Below, piece by piece: positions 1 to 5,607 of a stretch of 5,607 nt of DNA; position 1 is the stretch's first letter, and each line of letters starts with the position of its first letter. The notes beneath the pieces are model-generated. The model did no database searches. It was not told the DNA's origin and saw nothing but the letters and a program-made list of their open reading frames with translations. The DNA lies in the NCBI GenBank assembly GCA_003532515.1, contig DOEX01000135.1, forward strand, positions 1,542-7,148, written 5' to 3'. Position numbers and translations under genes: made by a program. This stretch comes from Anaerolineaceae bacterium. GTDB lineage: Bacteria; Chloroflexota; Anaerolineae; Anaerolineales; Anaerolineaceae.

Positions 1-161
1 GGCAGGTCGAAATCGTAATAAAAGCCGTCTTCGATCGCCGGACCGATGGCAACCTGCGCATCGGGGAACATCTCCAATACGGCCTCTGCCATCACGTGTG
101 AAGTTGAATGGCGGATACGGTAAAGTTGTGACTTTTCGTATTCCTCTTGTTTGTGTGACAT
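1..161 (-). CDS. thrS: Threonyl-tRNA synthetase, N-terminal fragment (runs off left edge)
   Basis: Threonyl-tRNA synthetase charges tRNA-Thr with threonine in the cytoplasm. Only the first 53 codons are visible. The reading frame is open to the window edge. After a short charged leader, residues 17-22 read RHSTSH, followed by hydrophobic AEAVLEMFPDA and then the hallmark AIGPAIEDGFYYDFDL. This is the start of the ThrRS second N-terminal (editing, SAD-like) domain, where His18 and His22 correspond to the HxxxH pair of the editing site. The usual 60-residue TGS domain that precedes this motif in the E. coli enzyme is absent, so this is the short TGS-less form. The ATG at 159-161 is chosen because GGAGG lies 4 bases upstream (166-170) and the motif begins soon after it. 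The T-box leader upstream with a threonine specifier independently supports the identity. The rest of the gene, including the catalytic and anticodon-binding domains, is outside the window. Confidence 0.93.
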   Translation of the reverse strand, partial: MSHKQEEYEKSQLYRIRHSTSHVMAEAVLEMFPDAQVAIGPAIEDGFYYDFDL

Positions 162-165
162 ACTT

Positions 166-170
166 CCTCC
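166..170 (-). promoter_or_regulatory. Shine-Dalgarno sequence of thrS
   Basis: GGAGG on the minus strand lies 4 bases before the ATG at 159-161. It fixes the start codon of the partial thrS, which cannot be checked against full protein length here. Confidence 0.75.
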
Positions 171-224
171 ATTGCCGGTTGTTTGCTGAGATTTTTACGG
201 GGTCTTTTCGTACAACCGATTCTT

Positions 225-258
225 AAAACAAAAAGACCCTCGCCCTGGGGCGAGAGAT
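225..258 (-). terminator. T-box-controlled intrinsic terminator of thrS leader
   Basis: On the minus strand CTCGCC (254-249) pairs with GGCGAG (244-239) around a CCAG loop. The stem extends outward with AGATC/GGTCT pairs and one bulged base. A U-rich tract, TTTTTGTTTT, follows (234-225). The 5' arm overlaps the 3' strand of the antiterminator (252-245), which gives the regulatory switch. Confidence 0.9.
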
Positions 259-455
259 CTCTCACGCGGTTCCACCCAGATTGCTCCATTGGAGCATCTC
301 GTTGTGCCGATAACGGGGCTACCGTTCACCTTAATCGGAAAACCTTTCAGGCTCATGCTGGCAGGTGGTTTTGGGAAGTATCTTTTGAACCGGTTCACAC
401 TCTCCCGGTCTCACTGGCAAAAGAGAGCTTCTTACTCTTCCTGCGTTAACGCATT
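225..455 (-). promoter_or_regulatory. T-box riboswitch, threonine-specific, thrS leader
   Basis: This leader RNA senses uncharged tRNA-Thr and allows thrS transcription when charging is low. On the minus strand the T-box core GGGTGGAACCGCG lies at 277-265. Stem I closes by GCAGG (444-440) pairing with CCTGC (365-361). Its 5' side carries the AGTA-type specifier-loop element (GAAGAGTAAGAAG). Just before the closing strand is ACC followed by a purine (369-366), a threonine codon in the specifier position. A middle hairpin pairs 334-338 with 307-311 and 322-326 with 312-316. A second hairpin pairs 291-295 with 283-287. The antiterminator is CTGGG (279-275) with CCCAG (249-245), enclosing the bulge UGGAACC (274-268) and then GCG (267-265) with CGC (252-250). 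It shares bases with the terminator, so the two are mutually exclusive. UGGA in the bulge predicts a tRNA-Thr with U at the discriminator position. The 5' boundary is estimated from the promoter. Confidence 0.95.
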
Positions 456-461
456 GTGGTA

Positions 462-489
462 ACTATAACGCATTTTTGGTGAAAATCAA
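462..489 (-). promoter_or_regulatory. Probable sigma-70-type promoter of thrS
   Basis: Read on the minus strand, TTGATT (489-484) and TATAGT (467-462) are separated by 16 bases. Both boxes are close to the consensus. The predicted start near 455 lies just upstream of T-box stem I (444), where the leader RNA should begin. The match is by eye only. Confidence 0.6.
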
Positions 490-569
490 GAGAGAACTTG
501 TAATTTCAAAGCTAACAATCAATCTGAACAATGAAATAAGCTCAACAGATTGAATCAGGACAATTCTCT

Positions 570-727
570 TTGTAGGGTTGGTTGCGTGACCTGCCCTGTT
601 AAGGATTCAACCCGGCAGTAGTTCACAGAGCGGGTCTTCGTGGTATCCAGGTCGATTGCCGGATTGGACGTCTCAAACGAATCCGAATCACAAAGTCATC
701 ATGCGTCCAATCACGGCCTACGACAAG
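570..727 (+). ncRNA. Candidate structured small RNA, 6S-like rod
   Basis: No protein is encoded here, but the two ends are complementary over a long span. TTGTAG (570-575) pairs with CTACGA (718-723). GGTTGG (576-581) pairs with CCAATC (707-712). TGCGTGA (583-589) pairs with TCATGCG (699-705, with G-U pairs). Inside the arms, CCGGCAG (612-618) can pair with TTGCCGG (656-662), or CTGCC (591-595) with GGCAG (614-618). CGGATT (660-665) pairs with AATCCG (680-685). The plus-strand transcript would end directly in the hairpin at 728-762 with a short U-run. A rod with a central open region and alternative hairpins about 160-190 nt long recalls 6S RNA, which binds RNA polymerase. A weak promoter (TTGAAT at 550-555, 17 bases, TAGGGT at 573-578) would start inside the closing arm, so the exact 5' end is unclear. 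The family is not proven, and a leader or processed RNA is possible. Confidence 0.4.
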
Positions 728-762
728 AAAAGACCACTTCACGTATAGTGAAGTGGTCTTTT
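728..762. terminator. Bidirectional intrinsic terminator
   Basis: A perfect 15-bp inverted repeat (728-742 with 748-762, loop GTATA) has A-rich and T-rich ends, so it gives a hairpin plus a U-run in either direction. It lies 30 bases past the stop of the last transporter gene on the minus strand. It also stands at the 3' end of the candidate plus-strand RNA. Confidence 0.92.
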
Positions 763-791
763 ACTAAACCCTATTACTTCAAACTCAAAAA

Positions 792-2288
792 TTAACCACC
801 ATCCACCGTTTCTGGCAAAGGTGCGGTTGCCAGTCCCGTTGCCCCAGGTTCGTTGAGGGTATCCTTGCGGAACTTTTTCCAGGCGTGCATTGCCAGCGAC
901 AGCGCAATTACGCCGTACGAGACAAACACCCTGAAGTACTCACCAATCTGAGCGTTGTTAAATAACTCCTTGCCAGCTTGCGGAGCTACGATGAAGAGAG
1001 TATGGAACAGGATCACGCCGATGATGGCTTGCTTATTGGTCGCTTTCTGGACCGAAGCACCACCCACCAATAGCGCCGCAATGGCAAATTGCGCAATCTG
1101 TGTGTGTGCCCCATAGGTTGAGAAGGTACCAATATTCTGAAGGAAGATGATCTGCCCCCAACATGCCAATACGGTAGAGATGACCATGGCAATCACACGG
1201 GTTTGGTCAGAATTGATACCAGAGGCGTTCGCAATACTCATGCTTTGTCCAACCGTGCGCATGTTTTGACCCAGGCGTGTTGACAAGATTTTCTGATTGA
1301 ACCAGCATAGCCCGGCTATCAAGAGAATCGGCAAGACTGGCAACTTAACAAACAGCATCACCTCTTCGACCTCGGGGATGTAGGTCAGCCCATAGAACGC
1401 ACCGTACAAAACCAACAAGAACAAAGGTTTTTTCAACGATGCAGCTGGGTCTTTTTCGACAAATTTTGACTTGATGATTTTGACTATCTGGATAACTGCC
1501 AGAACAATCAATGCAGCGGTAAAGGCATCCAAAAGTCCCAATCGATCAGTCGAAAGGAACCTTTCCACTTCGGGGATATAAGAGATTCCAAACAAAAGCG
1601 CGGTCACTCCGAACAGAACCAAATCACCACGATTTAGCTTGAATTTTTTAAGCAGGTGCAGAATCGCCTTAATTACGGTGATTGCCAGAATCGCATAGAA
1701 AAATACTGTGACGATATCAACCATGCGCACAGAATCGATGGCATATTTAAGATTGCCGGTCAGGTCGATTGTGTTCTTGACCCCCACGCCACCAGAAATT
1801 ATTAACTTTGGGTTGTTGACTGGTATGATTCCACCGATGATTACCAGGAATATTAGCTGGTAAAGACCATCGGCGAAATAACCCAGGATCAGCCCGGCGA
1901 TCATCTCCGCTCCCTTCATGCGGTTGAATAGCTTGCCAACCAGGTATCCGAAGAGAATTGCCAGCGGTGTGGCGATCAAAACCGTCAAGAGAATGCCGCT
2001 GAAGCCTTCAAAACCCCAGTAGACCACCCAAAACACAGCAATTTGAGCGGCAACTGCGCCAATGACTATCCCAAAGTTCAAGCCTAACCCAGCCAGGACC
2101 GGAATGATCAAAGCCAACACCGTAAAAGTGTTACGCGTTATTCGAGTGAAAACACCATCCACAATAAAGGTCATCGGACTGCCTGAGAGTTTAATTGCCG
2201 CCAAACAGATGATCGCAAACGCGATCATGACTTTATTGTCGAAGAGGAATGCACCAACTTTTCTTAGGACGTTCGGTTTTTGGCTCAT
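792..2288 (-). CDS. ABC importer permease, enlarged (sugar/nucleoside type, BPD_transp_2-like)
   Basis: This is one of two homologous membrane subunits that should form the translocation channel in the cytoplasmic membrane. It shares landmarks with the upstream permease: GLGLNFGI (67-74), NRMKGAEM in the cytoplasmic coupling-loop region (122-129), GINSDQTR near 367-374, and LLVGGASV (415-422). At 498 residues it is much longer than the usual 300-370. The excess lies between about residues 216 and 320. There a unit made of a hydrophobic helix, a Lys-rich linker and a second helix ending in YIPEVE occurs twice (YIPEVE at 237-242 and 303-308). The first helix type is present a third time in the normal family position (around 318-340). 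The C-terminus has a charged, Pro/Ala-rich tail. The ATG overlaps the preceding stop in ATGA, with AAAGGAG at 2296-2302 and a 7-base spacer, so translation is probably coupled. It is the last gene of the operon. The substrate is unknown. Confidence 0.9.
   Translation of the reverse strand: MSQKPNVLRKVGAFLFDNKVMIAFAIICLAAIKLSGSPMTFIVDGVFTRITRNTFTVLALIIPVLAGLGLNFGIVIGAVAAQIAVFWVVYWGFEGFSGILLTVLIATPLAILFGYLVGKLFNRMKGAEMIAGLILGYFADGLYQLIFLVIIGGIIPVNNPKLIISGGVGVKNTIDLTGNLKYAIDSVRMVDIVTVFFYAILAITVIKAILHLLKKFKLNRGDLVLFGVTALLFGISYIPEVERFLSTDRLGLLDAFTAALIVLAVIQIVKIIKSKFVEKDPAASLKKPLFLLVLYGAFYGLTYIPEVEEVMLFVKLPVLPILLIAGLCWFNQKILSTRLGQNMRTVGQSMSIANASGINSDQTRVIAMVISTVLACWGQIIFLQNIGTFSTYGAHTQIAQFAIAALLVGGASVQKATNKQAIIGVILFHTLFIVAPQAGKELFNNAQIGEYFRVFVSYGVIALSLAMHAWKKFRKDTLNEPGATGLATAPLPETVDGG
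1341..1694 (-). repeat. Internal tandem duplication within the long permease
   Basis: At protein level, residues about 199-250 (DNA about 1539-1694) resemble residues about 259-316 (about 1341-1514). The first helices align as AILAITVIKAILHLLKKF against ALIVLAVIQIVKIIKSKF. The second half of each unit ends in GISYIPEVE or GLTYIPEVE. The offset is 60 residues in the first part and 66 at the YIPEVE motif, so a small insertion lies between. DNA identity is low apart from short blocks such as CGGGGAT, which suggests an old duplication kept by selection on the protein. Boundaries are approximate. Confidence 0.7.
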
Positions 2289-3400
2289 TGGTTTTCTCCT
2301 TTCGTCTTGGATAAGGCATAGAGGATGATGCCATTGGAGATGATGATCCTCAAGACTTCTGGCAGTGTGCCAATTTCGACCACCTCATTGACAACCGGCA
2401 GAGCAGTAACAAGAATGCCCTGGAATAGAAAGGTCCCAATCAATACATGCGAGATTTTCGCGCGTCTCACCGAAGCGCCACCAATCAAAATTGAGGCAAC
2501 GCTGGCAAAGCCCATCATGAGGGGGGCGTTATAAAGCTGCAAGAAGCCATAGGTCTGGGCATAGAGGATAATACCCACGGCGCCCAACACAGTCGAGATT
2601 GCAGTACCCTGTATACGTTTTCGGTCAACATTGATGCCGCTTGAGGTAGTAAATAGTTGATTCTCCCCTGCGCCACTCATGGCGATGCCAAGTTTGCTTC
2701 TAAAGAATAGCCAAACAAAAAAGCAGAGCATACCGAAAACGAGGATAAGCCCTAAGGGAATGGTGAAGTCACCAACCCGAAAAGCTAACCAGTGCAGCCA
2801 TTTAGGTTGGGTTGCCTGCACCACATCCGGGTTGCTCAAGAGACCGCCAAAACTGCCCGAAAGACTGGCAGTGTTGCGCAAACCTTGTCCTTGTAAGGGC
2901 CAGCTTAACTCACCATTTTTGAAGGCCAGTGAGAGCCAGACGATATTCATAAAGGCGATCACTGAAAAACCGACATAAGTCGAAACAGTCATCTCGGAGC
3001 CTTTGACCCGATTGAGCAGCATGCCATAAAGCGTGCCAACAATGGCAGCAAAGAGGATTCCGAGGGCAAGCGCAAGCAGCAAGGTCATCCAGGGTGCACC
3101 GGCACCGTAGGCACCGCTCCAGTCCCTGAGAAATGAAAACTCCATTGCCAAAACAGCACCCAACAGCCCTGATGAAATACCCAGTGAGATGCCAAAGTTG
3201 AGCCCAATGCCGCTCTGGATGCCTGGCACCATGGCTAACACCAGGGTTCCATACATCAACCAGCGTCTAACAACATCACTGAACAAGGCTGCTGGTGAAA
3301 AGCCTAATAAAAGCGAAGCAACCACAAGCAAAACAAAAAACAAAGCGATGATTAATCTTGGTAAACCAATATTATCGTAGAGAGCTTTCAAGGTTTTCAT
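2285..3400 (-). CDS. ABC importer permease (sugar/nucleoside type, BPD_transp_2-like)
   Basis: This is a 371-residue integral membrane protein with about nine to ten hydrophobic segments (about 14-36, 48-62, 66-85, 103-130, 136-160, 212-234, 260-282, 288-310, 316-337 and 347-363). The length is normal for the family. Landmarks are GIGLNFGISLG (65-75), NRVKGSEM (130-137) in the likely coupling loop, a GAGENQLF..SGIN stretch (243-257) that matches the GE-N-AA..SGI region of RbsC-like permeases, and LIGGASVRRA (306-315). All of these recur in the next gene, so the two probably form a heterodimeric channel. The start ATG at 3398-3400 overlaps the stop of the ATPase gene (ATGA). GGAGG at 3408-3412 lies inside the end of that gene with a 7-base spacer. 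The stop overlaps the next start in the same way. The substrate cannot be read from the sequence. Confidence 0.93.
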   Translation of the reverse strand: MKTLKALYDNIGLPRLIIALFFVLLVVASLLLGFSPAALFSDVVRRWLMYGTLVLAMVPGIQSGIGLNFGISLGISSGLLGAVLAMEFSFLRDWSGAYGAGAPWMTLLLALALGILFAAIVGTLYGMLLNRVKGSEMTVSTYVGFSVIAFMNIVWLSLAFKNGELSWPLQGQGLRNTASLSGSFGGLLSNPDVVQATQPKWLHWLAFRVGDFTIPLGLILVFGMLCFFVWLFFRSKLGIAMSGAGENQLFTTSSGINVDRKRIQGTAISTVLGAVGIILYAQTYGFLQLYNAPLMMGFASVASILIGGASVRRAKISHVLIGTFLFQGILVTALPVVNEVVEIGTLPEVLRIIISNGIILYALSKTKGENQ

Positions 3401-4998
3401 GAGCTGACCTCCTCCCTGACACCAGCCATTGCCAATCCATAAGCGGCATCCGAATCATCTGGTCGCATAACAGAAAATACCTTGCCTTCCGAAACGATCG
3501 CTATGCGGTCACACAGAGATCTGAGCTCCACCAATTCGGAGCTGATCATAACAATGGTTGTGCCCAACTCCCGGTTAATCTTTGTGAGATACTCCAAAAC
3601 CAGTTTCTTCGCCCCGATGTCAATACCCCGGGTTGGTTCCGAAACGATCAGGATTCTTGGGACAATCGTGAGCGCTCTTGCCAGGCAGACCTTTTGTTGG
3701 TTGCCACCAGAGAGGCTGCCTGCCACTTGTCCAGGACCGGTGCAGCGGATGTCGAGCAATCTGATCATATTTTTCGCATGCATGTTTGCGGCTGTTTTGT
3801 CCAGGATCTTCATCGGACCGATGCGCCTGAGAAATTCATCTTTAATTTGCATCGCAGAAAAAATGATATTCCGTTCAATGGATTCACCAAGCAGCAGTCC
3901 AACACCTCGGCGATCCTCTGATACAAAGGCAATTCCGTTACGGAGTGCTTCTCCCAATTTGGAAAGATCCAGGGGCTTACCGTATGCTAATACTTCACCC
4001 TCGGTGTCATAAAGACCCATGATACCATTGGCAACGCCAATTTTTCCTTGACCGGCCAGTCCGCCGAACCCAAAAATTTCGCCTTCCCGGATTTTGACGT
4101 CCATCCCCCGGACGCGCTCTCCCGGCATATCGACGTAATAATCCCGGAACTCGAGCGCAATTTTTTCGTCTGATAATTCCCGTTCGCCCAGGAGATCATC
4201 TTCGACCAGTTTTTCAACTTTTCTGCCGATCATGAGCTCTGCGATATTTGCCAGGGATGTATCTTTAACTTCTTTCCTGGCAACGAACTCTCCATCCCGC
4301 AAAATGGTCATACTGTCAGCAACTGCCATCACCTCAGTCAGACGATGGGTGATAAAGATGATTGCTATTCCTTTTTCGGCGATCAGCCGCATAATTTCAA
4401 GTAGACGGTCAGCTTCGCTTTCTGTCAAAACTGCGGTTGGCTCATCAAAAACAAGAAGTTTGATGCCCGATTTGTCAATTTCGCGTGCGATCTCAACGAA
4501 CTGTTTATACCCGATCGGCATTCCTGCGACCTTGGTGTATTCTTCAATATTCATCATCCCGATGCTGTCAAGCGCTTTCCGGGAATCCCTGGACATTTGT
4601 TTCCAGTTTAGTCTGTCAAGCAATGGTCCTAAAAGTCTGCTTAATGCAGTCGTTTCGCCTATTTCGCGGCCCAATTTAATGTTTTCTGTAACCGTAAATT
4701 CGGGGATCAGCATAAATTCCTGGTGAACCATCCCGATGCCACAATTCATCGCCGTGTGAGGAGAATCCACCCGGGTCAACTCTCCGTTGAGGAAAATTTC
4801 ACCTTCAAAACCACCTGTAGAATAAATAACCGGCATGCCAAAGAGAATATTCATCAAGGTGGATTTACCAGCACCGTTTTCGCCAACCAGGGCGTGGATT
4901 TCTCCTGGCTTGACGTTCAGTTTAACATTTTTTAGAACCCGATTGCCATAATATTCCTTGGAAATATTATTCATTGACAATAAAAATTGACTGTCCAA
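3397..4998 (-). CDS. ABC importer ATP-binding protein with two NBDs (RbsA/YufO-like)
   Basis: This cytoplasmic ATPase drives the importer. Its 533 residues hold two fused nucleotide-binding domains, typical of simple-sugar and nucleoside importers (usual length about 500-520). NBD1 has Walker A GENGAGKST (39-47), a Q-loop at Gln93, Walker B LLVFDEP (181-187) and a switch His218, but its signature is degenerate (PIGYK, 161-165). NBD2 has a full signature SLSGGNQQK (428-436), but its Walker A is GLAGQGKI (313-320, Ile in place of Ser/Thr), Walker B is ILIVSEP (449-455, Ser in place of Asp) and Ser replaces the switch His. One composite ATP site therefore looks active and the other degenerate. 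The start is TTG (4996-4998): AAGGAGGTG sits at 5004-5012, while the first ATG (codon 9) has no such site. The stop overlaps the next gene. The gene lies 93 bases downstream of the binding-protein gene, behind a hairpin. Confidence 0.95.
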   Translation of the reverse strand: MDSQFLLSMNNISKEYYGNRVLKNVKLNVKPGEIHALVGENGAGKSTLMNILFGMPVIYSTGGFEGEIFLNGELTRVDSPHTAMNCGIGMVHQEFMLIPEFTVTENIKLGREIGETTALSRLLGPLLDRLNWKQMSRDSRKALDSIGMMNIEEYTKVAGMPIGYKQFVEIAREIDKSGIKLLVFDEPTAVLTESEADRLLEIMRLIAEKGIAIIFITHRLTEVMAVADSMTILRDGEFVARKEVKDTSLANIAELMIGRKVEKLVEDDLLGERELSDEKIALEFRDYYVDMPGERVRGMDVKIREGEIFGFGGLAGQGKIGVANGIMGLYDTEGEVLAYGKPLDLSKLGEALRNGIAFVSEDRRGVGLLLGESIERNIIFSAMQIKDEFLRRIGPMKILDKTAANMHAKNMIRLLDIRCTGPGQVAGSLSGGNQQKVCLARALTIVPRILIVSEPTRGIDIGAKKLVLEYLTKINRELGTTIVMISSELVELRSLCDRIAIVSEGKVFSVMRPDDSDAAYGLAMAGVREEVSS

Positions 4999-5003
4999 TA
5001 CTA

Positions 5004-5012
5004 CACCTCCTT
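5004..5012 (-). promoter_or_regulatory. Shine-Dalgarno sequence that sets the TTG start
   Basis: AAGGAGGTG on the minus strand is a near-perfect match to the 16S anti-SD sequence. Its GGAGG core is 7 bases from TTG at 4996-4998. The alternative ATG 24 bases downstream is preceded only by AT-rich sequence. This supports TTG as the true start of the ATPase gene. Confidence 0.8.
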
Positions 5013-5021
5013 CTTCTATAT

Positions 5022-5061
5022 CAAAAAGAAGAGCCGGCTTGCGAAGCGCAAGCCGGCGCTC
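5022..5061 (-). terminator. Intrinsic terminator/attenuator between binding-protein and ATPase genes
   Basis: A perfect 11-bp GC-rich stem (5057-5047 with 5043-5033 on the minus strand, CTT loop) extends by further pairs past a two-base bulge. It is followed by CTTCTTTTTG. It lies 30 bases after the binding-protein stop and just before the ATPase ribosome site. Such intercistronic hairpins commonly give partial termination, or protect the upstream mRNA 3' end, so that binding protein exceeds membrane components. No separate promoter is visible between the hairpin and the ATPase gene, so read-through is expected. Confidence 0.85.
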
Positions 5062-5091
5062 TGTGGAGTTTAATTAATAGTCAAAGACATC

Positions 5092-5607
5092 TTACTGCGA
5101 GAAATCGTAGAAAGGTGCCAGCAACATCAGGAAGTTTGGCAAATCAACGCCATCTTCATTGTAAGATGTCACTGTCAGGTCTCCCAAACCACGAGCAGCA
5201 GATGCTTCGTTCAAACTCGCAATAAAAGCTGCTGTATCTCGTGGATCAGTAACTTCACCTTCAGCGAATTTGATCGCATAGCGCACACCAGCGTCGATCA
5301 TGAGCATATTGATCGGCACACCCCAGGTGGACATACGAGCTTCCTGTCCTTTTTCCTTGAGTTTGATGGCAATCTGATCGAGCATATACTGCACATCGCC
5401 TTCATGACCCTTGACATCGATATTCAAGCCAGCGGGATACCCATGATAGGGGCTGGGGCAGCATTGCTGAGGATAGATGGCACCATTTTCCCAAATGGTT
5501 CGGATGAGGGGTTCCTGCATGGCACAGTTGGTGGAGAAGAAAGCTGTGTCTTTGCCGTAGGTAGCGATCTGCCGTGGAACGTCCTCGGTAATAAACTGCT
5601 GTGCACC
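5092..5607 (-). CDS. Substrate-binding protein, DUF3798-like, C-terminal part (runs off right edge)
   Basis: This is the first gene of the transporter operon and presumably the extracytoplasmic ligand-binding component. The frame is open from the window edge for 171 codons to a TAA at 5092-5094. The internal ATG at 5518-5520 is not the start, because coding continues upstream (ITEDVPRQIATYGKDTAFF). The sequence STNCAMQEPLI, then YPQQCCPSPYHGYP, then a polar alternating alpha/beta pattern and an end NFLMLLAPFYDFSQ recall the DUF3798 family (PF12683), which is mostly annotated as lipoproteins of unknown function with a type I periplasmic-binding fold. This is recognition from memory and not a search. 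Three cysteines (codons at 5524-5526, 5461-5463 and 5458-5460) are unusual for an exported binding protein. The N-terminus, where a lipobox would be, is outside the window. The ligand is unknown. Position directly upstream of an ABC ATPase and two permeases supports the role. Confidence 0.8.
   Translation of the reverse strand, partial: GAQQFITEDVPRQIATYGKDTAFFSTNCAMQEPLIRTIWENGAIYPQQCCPSPYHGYPAGLNIDVKGHEGDVQYMLDQIAIKLKEKGQEARMSTWGVPINMLMIDAGVRYAIKFAEGEVTDPRDTAAFIASLNEASAARGLGDLTVTSYNEDGVDLPNFLMLLAPFYDFSQ

Noticed and set aside
92..398. Two minus-strand open frames (92-289 and 195-398) over the T-box and the thrS start
   Set aside because: Both run through the T-box stems and terminator, and one overlaps thrS out of frame. 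No family resemblance.
183..449. Plus-strand open frame of 88 codons opposite the thrS leader
   Set aside because: It lies fully antisense to the T-box riboswitch, has no ribosome site, and its composition is explained by the structured RNA.
600..700. Possible tRNA or SRP RNA
   Set aside because: No cloverleaf with an anticodon arm and a TTCGA-type T loop could be laid out, and the GGAAG-type SRP apical motif is missing on both strands.
3482..4012. Plus-strand open frame of 176 codons
   Set aside because: It is antisense to the ATPase gene, whose motifs are clear in the minus strand. It has the Ser/Arg-rich composition typical of shadow frames.
4232..4726. Plus-strand open frame of 164 codons
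   Set aside because: It is antisense to NBD1 of the ATPase, has no start signal and has shadow-like composition.
5424..5606. Minus-strand open frame of 60 codons at the right edge
   Set aside because: It is an out-of-frame overlap with the binding-protein gene, whose true frame is open to the edge with recognisable motifs.
1..5607. Mobile element, CRISPR array or phage signature
   Set aside because: No transposase or integrase motifs, terminal inverted repeats or regularly spaced repeats were seen. The window looks like ordinary chromosomal operons.

Overview
The window looks like a chromosomal segment from an anaerobic member of the Chloroflexota (Anaerolineae-like). This rests on three things: a T-box-controlled threonyl-tRNA synthetase that lacks the N-terminal TGS domain, a moderate GC content, and the style of the transporter proteins. 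It is an inference. A Firmicutes-type host cannot be excluded from the sequence alone. All protein genes lie on the minus strand, so biological order runs right to left.

Right and centre (5607 to 792): a four-gene ABC importer operon. It starts with the C-terminal half of a substrate-binding protein that resembles the DUF3798 (PF12683) lipoprotein family. A strong intrinsic hairpin follows, probably a partial terminator that keeps binding-protein output above that of the membrane parts. Next come a double-NBD ATPase of the RbsA/YufO type (TTG start), a 371-residue permease and an unusually long 498-residue permease. The last three genes are joined by two 4-base ATGA overlaps, each with its own Shine-Dalgarno sequence. 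The operon ends at a perfect 15-bp hairpin (728-762). Family resemblance points to import of a simple sugar, nucleoside or similar small molecule, but the substrate cannot be read from the sequence.

Middle-left (about 450-790): no protein gene. It holds the operon terminator, a stretch (about 570-727) that folds on paper into a rod with closing arms and internal hairpins and ends at the terminator on the plus strand (a candidate 6S-like small RNA), and a divergent promoter for thrS.

Left (1-489): a complete T-box riboswitch with a threonine specifier (ACC), the conserved UGGAACC bulge, and mutually exclusive antiterminator and terminator helices. It leads into thrS, of which only the first 53 codons are in the window.

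The most unusual points are the internal duplication that adds about 110-120 hydrophobic residues to the second permease, the uncharacterised binding-protein family that feeds this transporter, and the structured plus-strand intergenic RNA candidate.
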